Assembly (NCBI GenBank): GCA_028753945.1
Contig: JAPNXP010000004.1
Span: 1,116,001 to 1,180,000 of the forward strand
DNA length: 64,000 nucleotides
DNA from: Hexactinellida sp. DTS-2022
Lineage: Eukaryota > Porifera > Hexactinellida
Reading direction: 5' to 3'
Below, piece by piece: positions 13,301 to 28,300 of this stretch. Numbering within the stretch: the first letter of the stretch is position 1; each line of letters starts with the position of its first letter. Position numbers and translations under genes: made by a program. Below the pieces are notes generated by a model. The model saw only the letters and a list, made by a program, of their open reading frames with translations. It did not search any database and was not told the DNA's origin.

Positions 13301-16300
13301 GTCGTTGTTATGAAATATATAATCTTTTTTTTCAATTGGAAATTAGAAGCCTACTCGATCTCACAAGTTGAATCAATATAATAATAACGAGTTGAAACAA
13401 TAGAATTAGATTTAACACTTTCAATTGAACTGAAGTGTTAGTAAACAAAGGAAACTTGCAACTCAATTGTGGCACAAACTAAGTACAATTTGAAAATTCG
13501 TGTACTGTGAAAAGGTGTAGAATTTAATTCTCTATCGAATGCAAATAAATTAAATTTTCGGGTACTATTTATTGTTCCTGTTTCAATATTAAACAGGTGC
13601 AAAAATGTGTCCAAAAAAATGTAATAAAAAATCGTGACCCCAGGTGCACATCTGTAACCCATGAGACACATATCCTGAAAATTTGGGCTTTTAGTTAATA
13701 AAACTCTGTTCTGTGGAGAGGCTACGGATAAATAAAAATCCAAAATTGCAGCCTGTGCCGACGCATGTTCCTTAGGTGGCACTATATTTTGGTGGTGGTT
13801 TATTGATAGTGCCTCCAAAGGAACATGCTGTCAGCACAGGCTGCAATTTTGGATTTTTTTTCGCCTAGTCATCATCACTATGAAGGTGTTAAATTATTAC
13901 AGAAAAGTGTTTCAGTAGGCAACAACCCTTAGAGTGGTAGAAGTTTCCATTTAGCTCACTTCATTTGAGAGATATTCAAGTTTCAGTAGAATATAATCTG
14001 TGATGACTCAGCATTTTTAAAGTGCGTGTTGGGTATTCTCCCAACTCCAACCAACCCATGCGAATTATTTCATTCACAAAATTGTAAAAATACATTTTTT
14101 TGACGATGTCATCATCACCTCAAGGTGTCAAGAGCCACTTGTATAGGTGGTACGTGGCATAAGGACCAATTGATAAATTGAAAGTTTGTTTCTATCTTGT
14201 ATCATCTCTGAGATTAATGAAATTTAGCTAATTAGCATAAATATTTAATTAATAAATTAATAATTTAACACCATTATTATGTACAGTAAAATAAATAAAG
14301 TTCAATTATTTGCACTTATTATTAATTTAAATCGAATTTCACTATCATATTTGAATTCAGCGCACTCGATAACCCCACTAATCCAATTGGAAACTTCTTA
14401 AGTTAAATACAAAAGGAATTAATTATAATAAATTACGTCAGTACATTAATTGTGCAAGAATATTCTCGCCGAAATAAATAAAATCACTTAATCTGTCGTT
14501 GTTGTGGAATGTAAAATCTTAACGGTTCTATCATAAACCATCTTTAGTTTAATGCCATTCATTCATTACTTATTGATAATAAATTAAATTATTAGTTATT
14601 TATTTTAGCAATGTTATCCACGGTGAGTTGAGTAAAGTCAACAAATTCCACATATAAATTAATTTAATTTAATCCATTGTATAGTAATGCTACAATTAAA
14701 TAGAAGCCAGCTGGAATTTATAAGTTGAATCAATTTAATTATCGCAAGTTGAATCAATAGAGTAGGATTTAACAAGTTAAATCAATATAATTATTACAAG
14801 TTAAAACAATGGAATTAGATTTAACACTTTTACAGAAATTGAAGTGTGAGTAAACAAAGAAATTTCAACCCCAATTTATGGCAAAAATTAAACCCATTTT
14901 AAAAAGTTTTCTTCTCCCAACAGACGCAAAATTTTAAGATGAATCCAAATATGAAATAAAATTTGGGGGTTTAGTAAAACATATTTTGAGTTATGGACCA
15001 GACAAATTTTGAAAGGTGTTAAAGATGTGTCCAAAATGTGTTAATTAAAAATCGTAACCCCAGGTGCAAATTAGACGGTCCCATCGCACCTACATGCCTA
15101 GTTTAAGCCCATCAACTATAAAGCTCTGGCCAGGGCACCGTCTACGGAGAAGAAAAAAAATCCAAAATTGCAGCCTGTGCCGACGCATGTTCCTCTGGTG
15201 GCACTATATTTTTGTGGTGGTTTATTAATAGTGCCTCCAATGGAACATGCTGCTGCACAGGTGCAATTTTGGATTTTTTTCGACATGTCATCATCACTAT
15301 GAAGGTGTTAGAGTAATTCAGATAGGTGTTTCGGAATGTAACGACCCTTAGTGAGTTGGAAGTTTCATTTTAGCTCACTTCATCTCAAAGATATTCAAGT
15401 TTCAGTGGAAAATAATAGGTGATGACTCAGCATTTTCTATGTGCGTGTTGGGTGATCACCCACCACCAACCAACCCATTCGAATTATATATTTCACAAAA
15501 TTGTGAAAACTAATTTTTTTACGATGTCATCATCACCTCAAGGTGTCAAGACACATTTGTAGAGGTGTTATGTGCCATAAGGATCAATTGATAAATTGTA
15601 AGTTTGTTTCTATCTTGCATCATCTCTGAGATTAATGATATTTAGCTAATTAGTATAAATATTAATTAAATTATTAATAATTTAACACCAATTTGAATTT
15701 ACTAAGTAAAATTAATTTGGACCAAATTTCAATTCCGCACACTCCATGTTCCCTAATAAACAAATTGGAAGCATCTATATAATATTATGTCAATTATAGA
15801 CTGAGTTAATTATAATTAATTACATCAGTATATTAATATTGTTTAAGAGTGTTCTTGAAGAAGGAAATGTATTCACATAATTTGTCGTTTTATGGAATAT
15901 ATAATCATAATTTTCAATTAGAAAATCGAAGCCTATTCGATCTCACAAGTTAAATCAATATAATTATTACAACTGAAATAAATGCGTTATAAACCCCCCC
16001 TTACACTCCAATACATTTCGGGCACCAAGCACACACATAGACAAATATTTAAACAAATAGAAATTCCATCTCATTAATCCATTGTTTGAATATCATAAAT
16101 AGTTCTGAAATTGAATAACTGTTGAGTGAAATTGAATTTTCATATAGGAGAAAACTTTAATACGACTATGTATTAGAAATCGATTTATATAGTAGCAGCT
16201 ATTGAATCAAATTGGATTATTCATTTACAATATAATACTTTATTGTAACTATGATATCAGAAATTGATTTGTATAGTAATAGCTATTGAATGTAAATTAA

Positions 16301-19300
16301 TTATTCATATACGTACTATAATTCTTTATTGTAATTATAATATCAACAATAACTTGAATCGAAATAACACTGAATCTAATTGAATTATTCATAAATAGTA
16401 GATCTTCATCGAAACCACGAAATAATTGCATAATTGAATATTAATGAATTTACGATTTTAGAAAGTTAAGGGTGAATTGTGGCAACTTTGAGCCTAATTC
16501 TCAGGAAAATGAGGACGGATTAAAAAAATCGTGAAGAGCTATCAGTTGCAAAATACTTTTCTGATACTAATGATTAAAAAAAGAAATTTGTTATTGCATT
16601 TATTTTCTTGTGGGACAAAAAAAGCTAAAAGTCCCGTTAAAAAATTTCTCAAGTCGAAATTGAAAAATCAGGCCACGAAGTGCACATTAATCAACAACCA
16701 GACACCTATCCTGAAAATCTCAGAGCTCTAGCACTTATGGTTTAGCCTGGGGAGGCGACACGGAGAAAAAAAAAATCCAAAATTGCAGCTGTGCCGACGC
16801 ATGTTCCTTTTGTGGCACTATATTTTGGTGGTGGTTTATTGATAGTGCCTCCAAAGGAACACGCTTGTGGCACAGCTGCAATTTTGGATTTTTTTCGCCA
16901 TGTCATGAACACCTCATAGTGTTTAGTCTCATTTAACAAGTTGTACGGGACAAAGGAACCATTGTTGATTTTAAATTATTTCTATCTTGAACCATCTTGG
17001 GTTTAATGCCATTCATTCATTATGTATAGATAATAAATGATATAAATAGTTAATTATTTTAGCAATGTGAGTTGAGTTGAGTTAAGTAAACAAATTTCCA
17101 ATTTAATTTAATTTGCTTTAATCCATTGAATATTAATATACTGTTTAAAATTGGAAATCAGCATACTTGTTTACTTAGAATGACAAAAGGGATCTAGTTT
17201 ATATTCCTATTATAACCCCCTATCACTCTAATACAATTCGACCACCAAACACGCACACAGACGAATAGTCATTTAATAGATATTCCATTTCATTAATCCA
17301 TTGTTTGTATATCAGTCATCGTTTTAAAATTGAAATCAGCATACTCGCTTACTTTGAATGACATATGGGATTAAGTTTATATTTCCATTATACGTAAATG
17401 CTTTATAAACCCCCCCCCCCTTACACTCTAATACATTTCGGGCACCAAGCACACAAATAGACAAATATTTATACAAATAGATATCCCATCTCATTAATCC
17501 ATTGTTTGAATATCAGAAATCGTTCTGAAATTGAATAACTGTTGAGTGAAATTGAATTTTCATATAGGAGAAAACTTTAATACAACTATTGTATTAGAAA
17601 TCGATTTATATACTAATGAATCAAATTGAATTATTCATATAAATAGAATAAATTATTGTAACTATGATATCAGAAATAGATTTGTATAGTAATAGCTATT
17701 GAATGTAAATTAGTTATTCATATATACTAGAATTCTTTATTGTGATTATAATATCAACAATAACTTGAATCGAAATAACACTGAATCTAATTGAATTATT
17801 CATAAATATTAAATAGTAGTTATTCATCGAAACCACGAAATAATTGCATAATTGAATATTAATGAATTTACGATTTTAGAAAGTTAAGGGTCAATTGTGG
17901 AAACTTTGAGCCTAATTCTCAGGAAAATGAGGACGGATTAAAAAAATCGTGAAGAGCTATCAGTTGCAAAATACTTTTCTGATACTAATGATTCAAAAAA
18001 ATTTTTTGTTATTGCATTTATTTTCTTGTGGGACAAAAAAAGCTAAAAGTCCCGTTAAAAGATTTTCCAAGTCGAAATTGAAAAATCAGGCCACGAAGTG
18101 CACATTAATCAACAACCAGACACCTATCCTGAAAATCTCATAGCTCTAGCACTTATGCTTTAGCCTGGGGAGGCGACACGGAGAAAAAAAAAAAAAAAGA
18201 AAAAAAAAAAAAAAAAAATCCAAAATTGCAGCTGTGCCGACGCATGTTCCTTTTGTGGCACTATATTTTGGTGGTGGTTTATTGATAGTGCCTCCAAAGG
18301 AACACGCTGTCGGCACAGCTGCAATTTTGGATTTTTTTCGCCATGTCATGAACGCCTCATAGTGTTTAGTCTCATTTAACAAGTTGTACGGGATAAAGGA
18401 ACCATTGTTGATTTTAAATTATTTCTATCTTGAACCATCTTGGGTTTAATGTCATTCATTCATTATGTATAGATAATAAATGATATAAATAGTTAATTAT
18501 TTTAGCAATGTGAGTTGAGTTGAGTTAAGTAAACAAATTTCCAATTTAATTAAAATTGCTTTAATCCATTGAATATTAATATACTGTTTAAAATTGGAAA
18601 TCAGCATACTTGTTTACTTAGAATGACAAAAGGGATCTAGTTTATATTCCTATTATAACCCCCTATCACTCTAATACAATTCGACCACCAAACACGCACA
18701 CAGACGAATAGTCATTTAATAGATATTCCATTTCATTAATCCATTGTTTGAATATCAGAAATCGTTCTGAAATTGAATAACTGTTGAGTGAAATTGAATT
18801 TTCATATAGGAGAAAACTTTAAATACAACTATTGTATTAGAAATCGATTTATATACTATTGAATCAAATTGAATTATTCATATAAATAGAATAAATTATT
18901 GTAACTATGATATCAGAAATTGATTTGTATAGTAATAGCTATTGAATGTAAATTAATTATTCATATATACTAGAATTCTTTATTGTAATTATGATATCAA
19001 CAATAACTTGAATCGAAATAACAGTGAATCAATTGAATTATTCATAAATAGTAGATCTTGATCGAAACCACGAAATAATTGCATAATTGAATATTAATGA
19101 ATTTACTATTTTAGAAAGTTAAGGGTGGATTGTGGCAACTTTGAGCCTAATTCTCAGGAAAATGAGGACGGATTAAAAAAATCGTGAAGAGCTATCAGTT
19201 GCAAAATACTTTTCTGAAGCTAACGATTTGAAAATTTTTCTTGTTATTGCTTTTATTTTCTTATGGGACAAAAAAAGCTAAAAGTCCCGTTAAAAGATTT

Positions 19301-22300
19301 TCCAAGTCGAAATTGAAAAATCCAAAATTGCAGCTGTGCCGACGCATGTTCCTTTGGTGGCACTATATTTTGTTGGTGGGTCATTGATAGTGCCTCCAAA
19401 AGAACATGCTGTCAGCACATCTGCAATTTTGGATTTTTTTCCGCCAAGTCATCAACGCCTCAAGGTGTCATGATCCATTTGTTAATTGATCCGAGCCACA
19501 AGGACGGGAGATAAATTTGAAGTTTGTTTCTATCATAAACCATCTTGAGTTTAATGCCATTCATTCATTATGTATTGATAATAAATTATATTATTAGTTA
19601 TTTATTTTAGCAATGTTATCCATGGTTGGTTGAGTTGAGTCAACAAATTCCTTATATTATATTATTTTATTTAATCAATTGTATAGTAATACTAAAATTA
19701 AATAGAAGCCAGCTGGAATTTATAAGTTAAATCAATATAATTATCGCAAGTTGAATCACTAGCGTAGGATTTAACAAGTTAAATCAATATAATTATTACA
19801 AGTTGAAACAATAGAATTAGATTTAACACTTTACTGAAATTGAAGTGTCAGTAAACAAAGAAATTTCAACCCCAATTTATGGCAGAAATTGACCCCTTTA
19901 TTGAAAAATTTCTTCTCCCATCAGACGCAGAATTTTATGGCGAATCCAAATGTGAAATAAAATTTTGGGGTTTAGTAAAACATTTTTTGAGTTATGGACC
20001 AGACAAATTTTGAAAGGTGTTAAAGATGTGTTAAGAATTTGTTAATACAAAATCGTAACCCCAGGTGCAAATTAGACGTCGACTCCGAATCTACATGCCA
20101 AGTTTCAGCCCTCTATGTATACAGGTGTGGCCAGGGCACCTGCTACGGAGAAATAATAATAATAATAAAAATAATAATAAAGGCAGTGATTCTAATACTG
20201 GGCCACTATACTATAGTATAGTCGGCACAGTAAAAATCAGGCCACGAAGTGCACATTAATCAACAACCAGACACCTATCCTGAAAATCTCAGAGCTCTAG
20301 CACTTATGGTTTAGCCTGGGGAGGCGACACGGAGAAAAAAACAAACAAACCAAAGCACTAAGACCAATACTGGGCCACTATACTATAGTATAGTCGGCAC
20401 AGTAAAAACATCCAAGGCACTAAGACCAATACTGGGCCACTATACTATAGTATAGTCGGCACAGTAAAAATCCAAGGCACTAAGACCAATACTGGGCCAC
20501 TATACTATAGTATAGTCGGCACAGTAAAAACAAACCAAAGCACTAAGACCAATACTGGGCCACTATACTATAGTATAGTCGGCACAGTAACAAACCAAAG
20601 CAGTAAGATTAGAACTGGGCCACTATATACTATAGTATAGTCGGCACAGTAATAAAATAAAATAAAGGCAGTGAGATTAGAACTGGGCCACTATACTATA
20701 GTATAGTCGGCACAGTAAAAATAAAAATAAAGGCAGTGATTTCAACTGGGCCACTATACTATAGTATAGTCGGCACATTAAAAAACATTGAAATGTGGTT
20801 AGAACGGGGCACTATACTATAGTATAGTCGGCACAGTAAAAACAAACCAAAGCACTAAGACCAATACTGGGCCACTATACTATAGTATAGTCGGCACAGT
20901 AACAAACCAAAGCAGTAAGATTAGAACTGGGCCACTATATACTATAGTATAGTCGGCACAGTAATAAAATAAAATAAAGGCAGTGAGATTAGAACTGGGC
21001 CACTATACTATAGTATAGTCGGCACAGTAAAAATAAAAATAAAGGCAGTGATTTCAACTGGGCCACTATACTATAGTATAGTCGGCACATTAAAAAACAT
21101 TGAAATGTGGTTAGAACGGGGCACTATACTATAGTATAGTCGGCACAGTAAAACCAAGGCAGTGATTCCAATACTGGCCCACTACATAGTAGTCGGCACA
21201 GTAAATATCTAAAATTAAACCTGTGCCGATAGCATGTTCCTTGGAAGCACTATATTTTGCCATTGGTGGTTGGTGTATTGATAGTCTCGGGAAGCAGGTT
21301 GGACACTAACACCTGCCAAGGTATATAGCAAATTACTACAATACTAACGAATAAGGAATACGCAAATTAATGATAAATTCAATAAAGTGAGCTTAGTCTT
21401 TGGAGATCGGGGCGCCGAACTTTTAAAGAACTTTTTTAAGTTGTGCCGATAAACCGATGTATCAATTAAGTGAAGTATACTGTATCTCTCTAATGAAACA
21501 CGAGATTCATCAGGCTATAGCCAAATACTGACCTAACTGAATATTTTTCAACAAAAATATTTTCTCAATCGAATAAGATATTTAATTGACCAAATAGCTA
21601 ACAAACACAATTTAGATGACCATGAAAAAATGTTCTATATGAGTATTTTCTATAAATATTCTCATATTTATTCCAGCAATATTTAGGTTCGAGTACCGCA
21701 TTGCAGTGGAAATCAAAGAAATTATTCCTTAATTTATGGAAATATAAACGAGTAAATTGGAATTTCCCTACTGATTTTATTGAAATAAAATATCTGTCTG
21801 TTGAAACACGAGATTCATCAGAATATAATTAAGTTATTTATTATGAACATTCAAGGGAACATAAATTGTGTTAATAATAAATAGACTTCTTAATAAGCCA
21901 ACTCACTTAATATATAAGTTGTTACATTCGGACCATAGGGTTGTTCATTTCAAAATAAATTCAAAAATTTATGTTTTATTTCAGATCAACATTATTTGAT
22001 CAAACATAGCCTAATATGTGAGAAATTAACGAGGACTAAATGTAATACCTAAGGTTTAATCCAGGTGCTTTCGATGAGTAAATTTGAAAAGAAATCTCTC
22101 CAGGCGTGCGCGAAAATTTAAAGATGCATCCATAAGCGTATGCAAATTGAGTAATTTAGTTGTTTTTGAGCGAGCTAAATCTAGAGGCGCAGAATATTCT
22201 GCAGGTACGAAAGGCTGCATGTACTTACCTGTTAATACAAGATTCCCCATTAGTTGGTAAGTTAGTGGCTATCCTCTCAATGCCAGGTAGATAGTTATTC

Positions 22301-25300
22301 AGTGAAGAAGTTCTATCAATTAGAAACACCATGTCCACACAGTTGGAGAACGCCTGAGGATTTATATCATTCCAAATCTTATAGCTGCCAATAGTTGATA
22401 TACTTCCATATGTGAATGTATTAGCTGAATGGGGAAATAATAAATACATAATTGTGTTTCCATAAATTACGATTCAACATGCACCACTATTAATTCACGT
22501 ATTTACTGACTTTAGTGAAATAATTAATACCGCATATTAATAGCAAAATAACTGATTTCAGATGTGTCTGATATAATCTTTTACAGGCATTTTCTTATCA
22601 TGGTACATTTCATAATCAATGTATCATTAAAGGAAAATTTATAAATTATAAGATTAGATCATGTTATTAGTGTGCTTCTTATAGTAAAAAACGTTCTAGT
22701 AGAGTCCTACAATTCTATACTAGAAGTACACACTATTTAAATCGGTATGATGGAGTTACGTCCGCCCGCCGGCTGTACGCGATGGCCTCACTAGACCATT
22801 GGTGGTAGAGATTTCACATTTAGACAGAGGATAGAAAATTCCTGGAGATGATCACCTTGAAGCCTGAATTCTCAATTATGTCTTTGTTCTTCAATTAAAT
22901 CGAAATTTGTGTTCTGGTCTAGTGACTCTTTGATAATTCGAATTAGCAAGTGAGAGTATAGAAGTTGTATTCTCCTAAGGATGTTCATTCTATATATCAA
23001 TATAATTAACAGGTCGCTAACAGGGTTGGGTTCAAGTACAATTTACTTAAGTACTTCTGTAATTAAGTACATTTTTGAGTACTTGTACTTGTACTTAAGT
23101 ACTTTCACCATTTTCCGTTGTACTTGTACTTGTACTTAATTACTTTCCTCATTTTTCTAAAGTACTTGCACTTGTACTTGAGTACTTGTTACTCGTGACT
23201 TTTTTATCATTCAATATATTTCCAACACACATCATTGATGTTCCTCAAATCCCATCTCAAATAAAGTAGTGTTACTTAATACTTAGTATATTAAGAATTG
23301 TGTTCGTGTCAAGTACTACTGCTACATTCATTTAAATAGATTTGGATGATACTATATAAACTATGTATTTAGCAAATTCTACTATTAGTACGAGAGATTT
23401 ATCATAAGAGCTTGGGAAGTGCTTGGGAAGTGCTTATACTTGTACTCAAGTAATTTCGTAATTTTTTCATTGTACTTGTACTTGTATTTAAGTACTTTAA
23501 GTTTACCTGTACTTGTACTTGTATTGTACTTGAATATCTGAAAAGTAGTTGTACTTGTACTTAAGTACTTTCAAATGTACTTGAACCCAACCCTGGTCGC
23601 TAACCAATTCTACGTTTTATTAACGGTTTTTACGTAAATCAGCCATCTTCTCCATATGGTAAATACTCTATAGGGGCTTCCAACCTACGGCCCGCCAAAG
23701 GTTTATGTCCGAACCGCCAGCCGTATATATCGAACGTAGGTCACACGGCCAAAATAAAAATGACTACAATGCAAATCCAATTACCACTTTTATAGTCTAA
23801 AATATAATTTTTTTGTTAATACTTTGTTGATTACGGTAATTGCAAATAAACTATCAGTCCGAAATTTATTCATCGGACCTTTATGTGAAATATAGTTGGA
23901 ATGGAAACCCCTGCTCATAGTATACTGATACTATAGAACATAAAACGTAAGCCTACTATACTGCTAGACAAAGACTGTTATTTGATCGGTTGTAAGTGTG
24001 TGTTTCATACCAAATTAAATAACTTTAGAACATTTTACAGTTGATGATGTCAATTCTATTATTCAAAATAGAAAAGAAATACTTCATTTATTATTCTTTC
24101 TATTTGTAATACTAATAGTTAATCTTACTTTATTAATTAAAGATTTGAAATCTTTACAATTCAAACATTAATTAATTAAGATGAAATGTAATTTGAATAT
24201 TGAAATTATATTTAAGTCAAACATTGGATGCGACCTGTGCAACCAGAAGCGCACATCCCCATCCCGTCTGTGAAGGGTTTATATATACAGTCGACTCCGC
24301 TTAAGAGTCATCTCTGGACCAGGTTGCTTTGACCCGAATTAAGCAGAGAAATCTACAACAGAAAATATTTTAAGCCAAAATGTAATTCCGTCCTATAAAT
24401 CCTGTTAAATTTTTACCCGATTAAGCAGAGAAATCCATTAACCAGTGACTATATTAAGCGGAGTCGACTTTACTCCCAAAATACTATAGAAAATGCCAAG
24501 AGCCAAAATCAGAATTTTCTCAATGTAATTGGATTTAAAATCTATGATGCAAATTGAACAAACATTATTTATTTAGATTACTGTCTAATTTATTGGTATC
24601 ATGGATTGAGCAGCTAAATAAATAAGACTATATTTAGAATAATTTTGCCAAATCTTAGGAATGACATATTTGAGTCATTAATCAGGTGTGCTAAAAAAAT
24701 TTATAATCCTGAATTCTGATTTTCCTATTATGTATTATTATTATTATAAGAACGGTTTGTGTAGAAACTGACCATTAAATTCGCATGTAGCATCGGAAAA
24801 AATAACGAATTTGAATGCTTTCAATAGCAACATAGGACAGTAGTTGGAATGCGATGAGTTGAAGTAGCTGAAATCAAATGCAGCTCCATTAGTGCTCCAT
24901 GCTAGCTCATTATAGCTAACATATATATCCATATTGGTTATAGAGTATTGAGCTCCTAGCACAGGATCTGACGGATTCGCACATACATTATCGTTATAGA
25001 GACCAAATCCAATCCTGTTATTGTATATGATTCCCAAAAGGCGTTCTTGCTTACTCTCATCAGAGTATTGAGCCCCGTAAGATACTAGACTGAGAGTAAT
25101 ATCGTACTTCAACAGTTCTGTGAGTGTATTTTCATAGTTGTATTGCTCAGTAGAAGCACTTGAATGTCGAGCCTAATCAAATTATATTATAAATATAATA
25201 GCTGATTAAAGTGAGAATGCATTTAACTATAAATTAAATAATCTCATACAACATTTGTAAATAGTAATTGTAGAGATATCAAATATTACTACGTATAATT

Positions 25301-28300
25301 ATTTTACAAGACAGTAGAACTCGGATATAGCGTACCCCGAGAATGGAAGATAAATACATGTTATGTGTCATTGTTATCCGAGTGTACGTACTAACCGAGT
25401 TTACCTTACGTACATTGTAGAAATACATACTGTTTTAGAAACTTAAAAGAAATTAAGAAGTACTAAACAGAAGTACGTACAAACTCTGACTATGTTATAA
25501 CCGAGGTCGACTGTACTATCAAAAAGATTACAGTATATTCCGGTTATAAGAACATCGTTGGGAACTGCATATAGTGTTATTATAACCGGCATAAATTATA
25601 TAGGGTATATGGCAACCGTTTTCCAATAGAATGTTCTTATATCCGGCATGTTCTTATAACCGGTGTTCTTATATCCGGCATCTACTGTATTTCAAAATCC
25701 TAAATTTTTCGAATGCAATGCAATTAATTAAATAATTGATAAATATCGATTATTTTACCGGAAAAATGGCAAAAATACTCAACTTTTTAAAAAATTTCCA
25801 AATATACTCAACAATACTCAACTAATTTGTAAATATACTCAAGTTTATCAAATATACTCAAGTTTGATTGGATTATTCCAAATTGCCCATGTTTTATTGG
25901 ACTATTGAAACTAGTATGGTGCTCCAAACACAAATATTTAATAGTATGCTACTGCTCGTCTGCTCCTAGCGCGTCCTTACAACTTGTACTCGGGCCTGCG
26001 GCCCTCGATTGTATTCCAAGCATGTTCCTTTTTAAATTAAATGTCGTTCTTGATGAGTGGCCCAAGCTGTCTATATATATCCGTGGACCCTAGCTATAGG
26101 TTTATATAAGGACAGAGTAAATAATTTGGATACTTATCCTAATTTGAACAGATAATTTTCTAGATATTAAAGCTTGTCCGTGAATAATAATATACCAACT
26201 CCAAATATAAAATTAAATATCACTAAGAAACTGTACCAGTGGACCCCCAACTTTGGGATGTGGAGAAGTAATTGTATTGATTGATAATATTTTGATATCA
26301 AACAACACAATGGAATGTTAGAAATGTATGGCTAGACAGACAGAACACAAATAACTGATTAGATGTCTGAACTTCCTCGACCAATTAGATTACAGTCTCA
26401 GTATCCTATAATGCACACTTAACATTTGACAGATACTAAAGCATTCAATTATACTAATTTGATGCTAGCTGCTAATCCATTAACCCTGAATTTAATTGGC
26501 TAAAGGTTTTAACACCTTTTGTGATGGAAGATGTAAATATTTTTTTAGATATTTAACTTATTTGTACATACAATATTCCCTACCCCTGTCAAATCTCAAG
26601 TTTGTAGTTTTATCAGTTCCTCAACCAATTCTGAACAAACAAACAAACAAACAAACAAACAAACAAAATTGTGATTTAATATATAAGATAGACCAAATAT
26701 AGCCTTTTTAAACTTGAGTAGATCTGTGAATTTATTGAAAAGTTGAGTAGATTTGGAATTTATTGACAAAAATTTAAGCAGAATTGGAATTATTTTGAGT
26801 ATATTTGGAAATTTTGAAAAAAGTTGAGTGTTTTTGGAATTTTCCCGTATTTACCTCTTTGGTAACAAGTAGCAATTCCCTCTTCACTCCATTTCTGAAC
26901 TGATACTTCTCCAGTGCGTTGTGAATACCTAAATACGCATCTTCTACACCAGCTCCTAATGATGACCATATATTCTGATTCAGTTGTATAGCTGTCCGTA
27001 GCTGTTGAGCTGTACCGAAATACGAGTCGGTGCTGACATTGACAATGAGAGAACCGGTGCTCAGTCCAAACAAAGTAAGCCCGAATCTAGAAGTGAAATT
27101 AAATTAAAAAATTTGGCAAATAACTCAATATTATTAAAACAACCGAAAATTTAGTGTTTGTATAAGCAGTAAGGACAATACTAATTGAACAGGAAAATAC
27201 GGTATGAAGAAAAAATGAATACAAATTGGCCATAATCAGAAAATTACCGCTTAAATTCACTCTCTAACCAACTTAGGTTACCTCAACCAGGGACTTCTTT
27301 AATATAGGGATTGTAAACTTCGTTTTACGGTAAAATTAGCGTAGGCCTAAAACAGTATTGTAACTTATTGATAACCCGTAATCCGCTAATGCTAGACACA
27401 GGAAATGTATTATTGTCGTATAGGAAGTCATATTTTGGGAGTCCAACTGTCATATTGGTTTATCGAAAATATTTGTGGAATGTAAGTTATGCGATTTTCA
27501 CACCCTTCCATATATGGTAATATTGTTAAAATCTCGAGATTACTTAACTTTATACATATGAAATGTATCATTTTCGTACAGGAAATCATATTTTGGGAGT
27601 CCAACGGTCATATTGGTTTATCGAAAATATTTTTGGAATGTAAGTTATGCGATTCTCACACCTTTCTATATATGGTAATTTTGTTAAAATCTCGAGATTA
27701 GTTAGTTTTATACATATGAAATTTATTATTGGCGAATGGGAAATGGAAATTCATATTTAGGGACTCAGTAGATCACATTGGTTTACCTAAGGCGTTCCCT
27801 TAGCCTATATTATTATCTTGGCACTCTCCACAGGAGGATTGCCCCGACCCTATTTTGTAGTTTAGCTAATTCTTACCTATCAGATATTTGTCATTATGTT
27901 GTTATTAAAAAATCTTGATAAGTTTCTTTCAAATCTATATTTAAATCAATGTTGTCCAATAAAATTAAATAAGTGGTGATGAGAAATGGATTTAGGACTA
28001 CATATTCTGATAAAATTCAAAAATTTTAATACTTTATACATTAATTTCCCAATAACTCTGCTGTTATTCAACAGACCAGCTAACTGGTTAATAAAATCTC
28101 TAACCGTTAACCGATGTCAGCAACGGTTAACCGGTTAACCGAATCCAGCCTTGTTGTTTTTTAATAACAACATAATTACAAATATCTGATAGGTAAGAAT
28201 TAGCTAAACTACAAAATAGGGTCGGGGCAATCCTCCTGTGGAGAGTGCCAAAATAATAATTTGGCTAAGGGAACGCCTTAGGTAAATCAATGTGATCTAC

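Larger units (their letters stand above)
15983..19310 (+). repeat. Three tandem copies of a 1.2-1.4 kb unit
   Basis: Anchor blocks recur in order. 'ataaaccccccccttacactc' is at about 15987 and 17401. 'aaaatcgtgaagagctatcagttg' is at about 16525, 17944 and 19179. The hairpin is at 16766 and 18213. Spacing of homologous points is about 1.42 kb then 1.24 kb. Copies differ by scattered substitutions and small indels, so the tandem duplications are fairly recent. The open frames in it (MKSYQLQNTFLILM...) duplicate with the unit and show no domain. Confidence 0.75.
5150..21200. repeat. Complex array of related repeat units in both orientations
   Basis: The whole stretch lies in one intron. It is built from recurring blocks: a ~250-bp block beginning tccgtagacggtgccctggcc and running to caggtgcaaatta-type sequence; an AT-rich block with 'tcaacttgtaataattatattgattta'; a block with 'gacaccttgaggtgatgatgac'; and the ~125-bp hairpin. 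Units occur in both orientations, for example plus near 5400-6500 and minus near 7900-10500. Adjacent units differ by point changes and indels, pointing to repeated local duplication. No coding capacity; open frames in it are translations of the hairpin arms. Confidence 0.75.

Noticed and set aside
5283..13818. Repeated open frames containing CSFGGTI / PLVALYFVG / KYSATKGTCVGTGCNFGFF on both strands
   Set aside because: They are six-frame translations of the two arms of the hairpin MITE; the same peptide appears from either strand and ends in A/T runs. No gene.
20180..21205. CRISPR-like or tRNA-array interpretation of the palindrome array
   Set aside because: Spacers are few repeated types, units are dispersed elsewhere as repeat ends, and no tRNA cloverleaf is formed.
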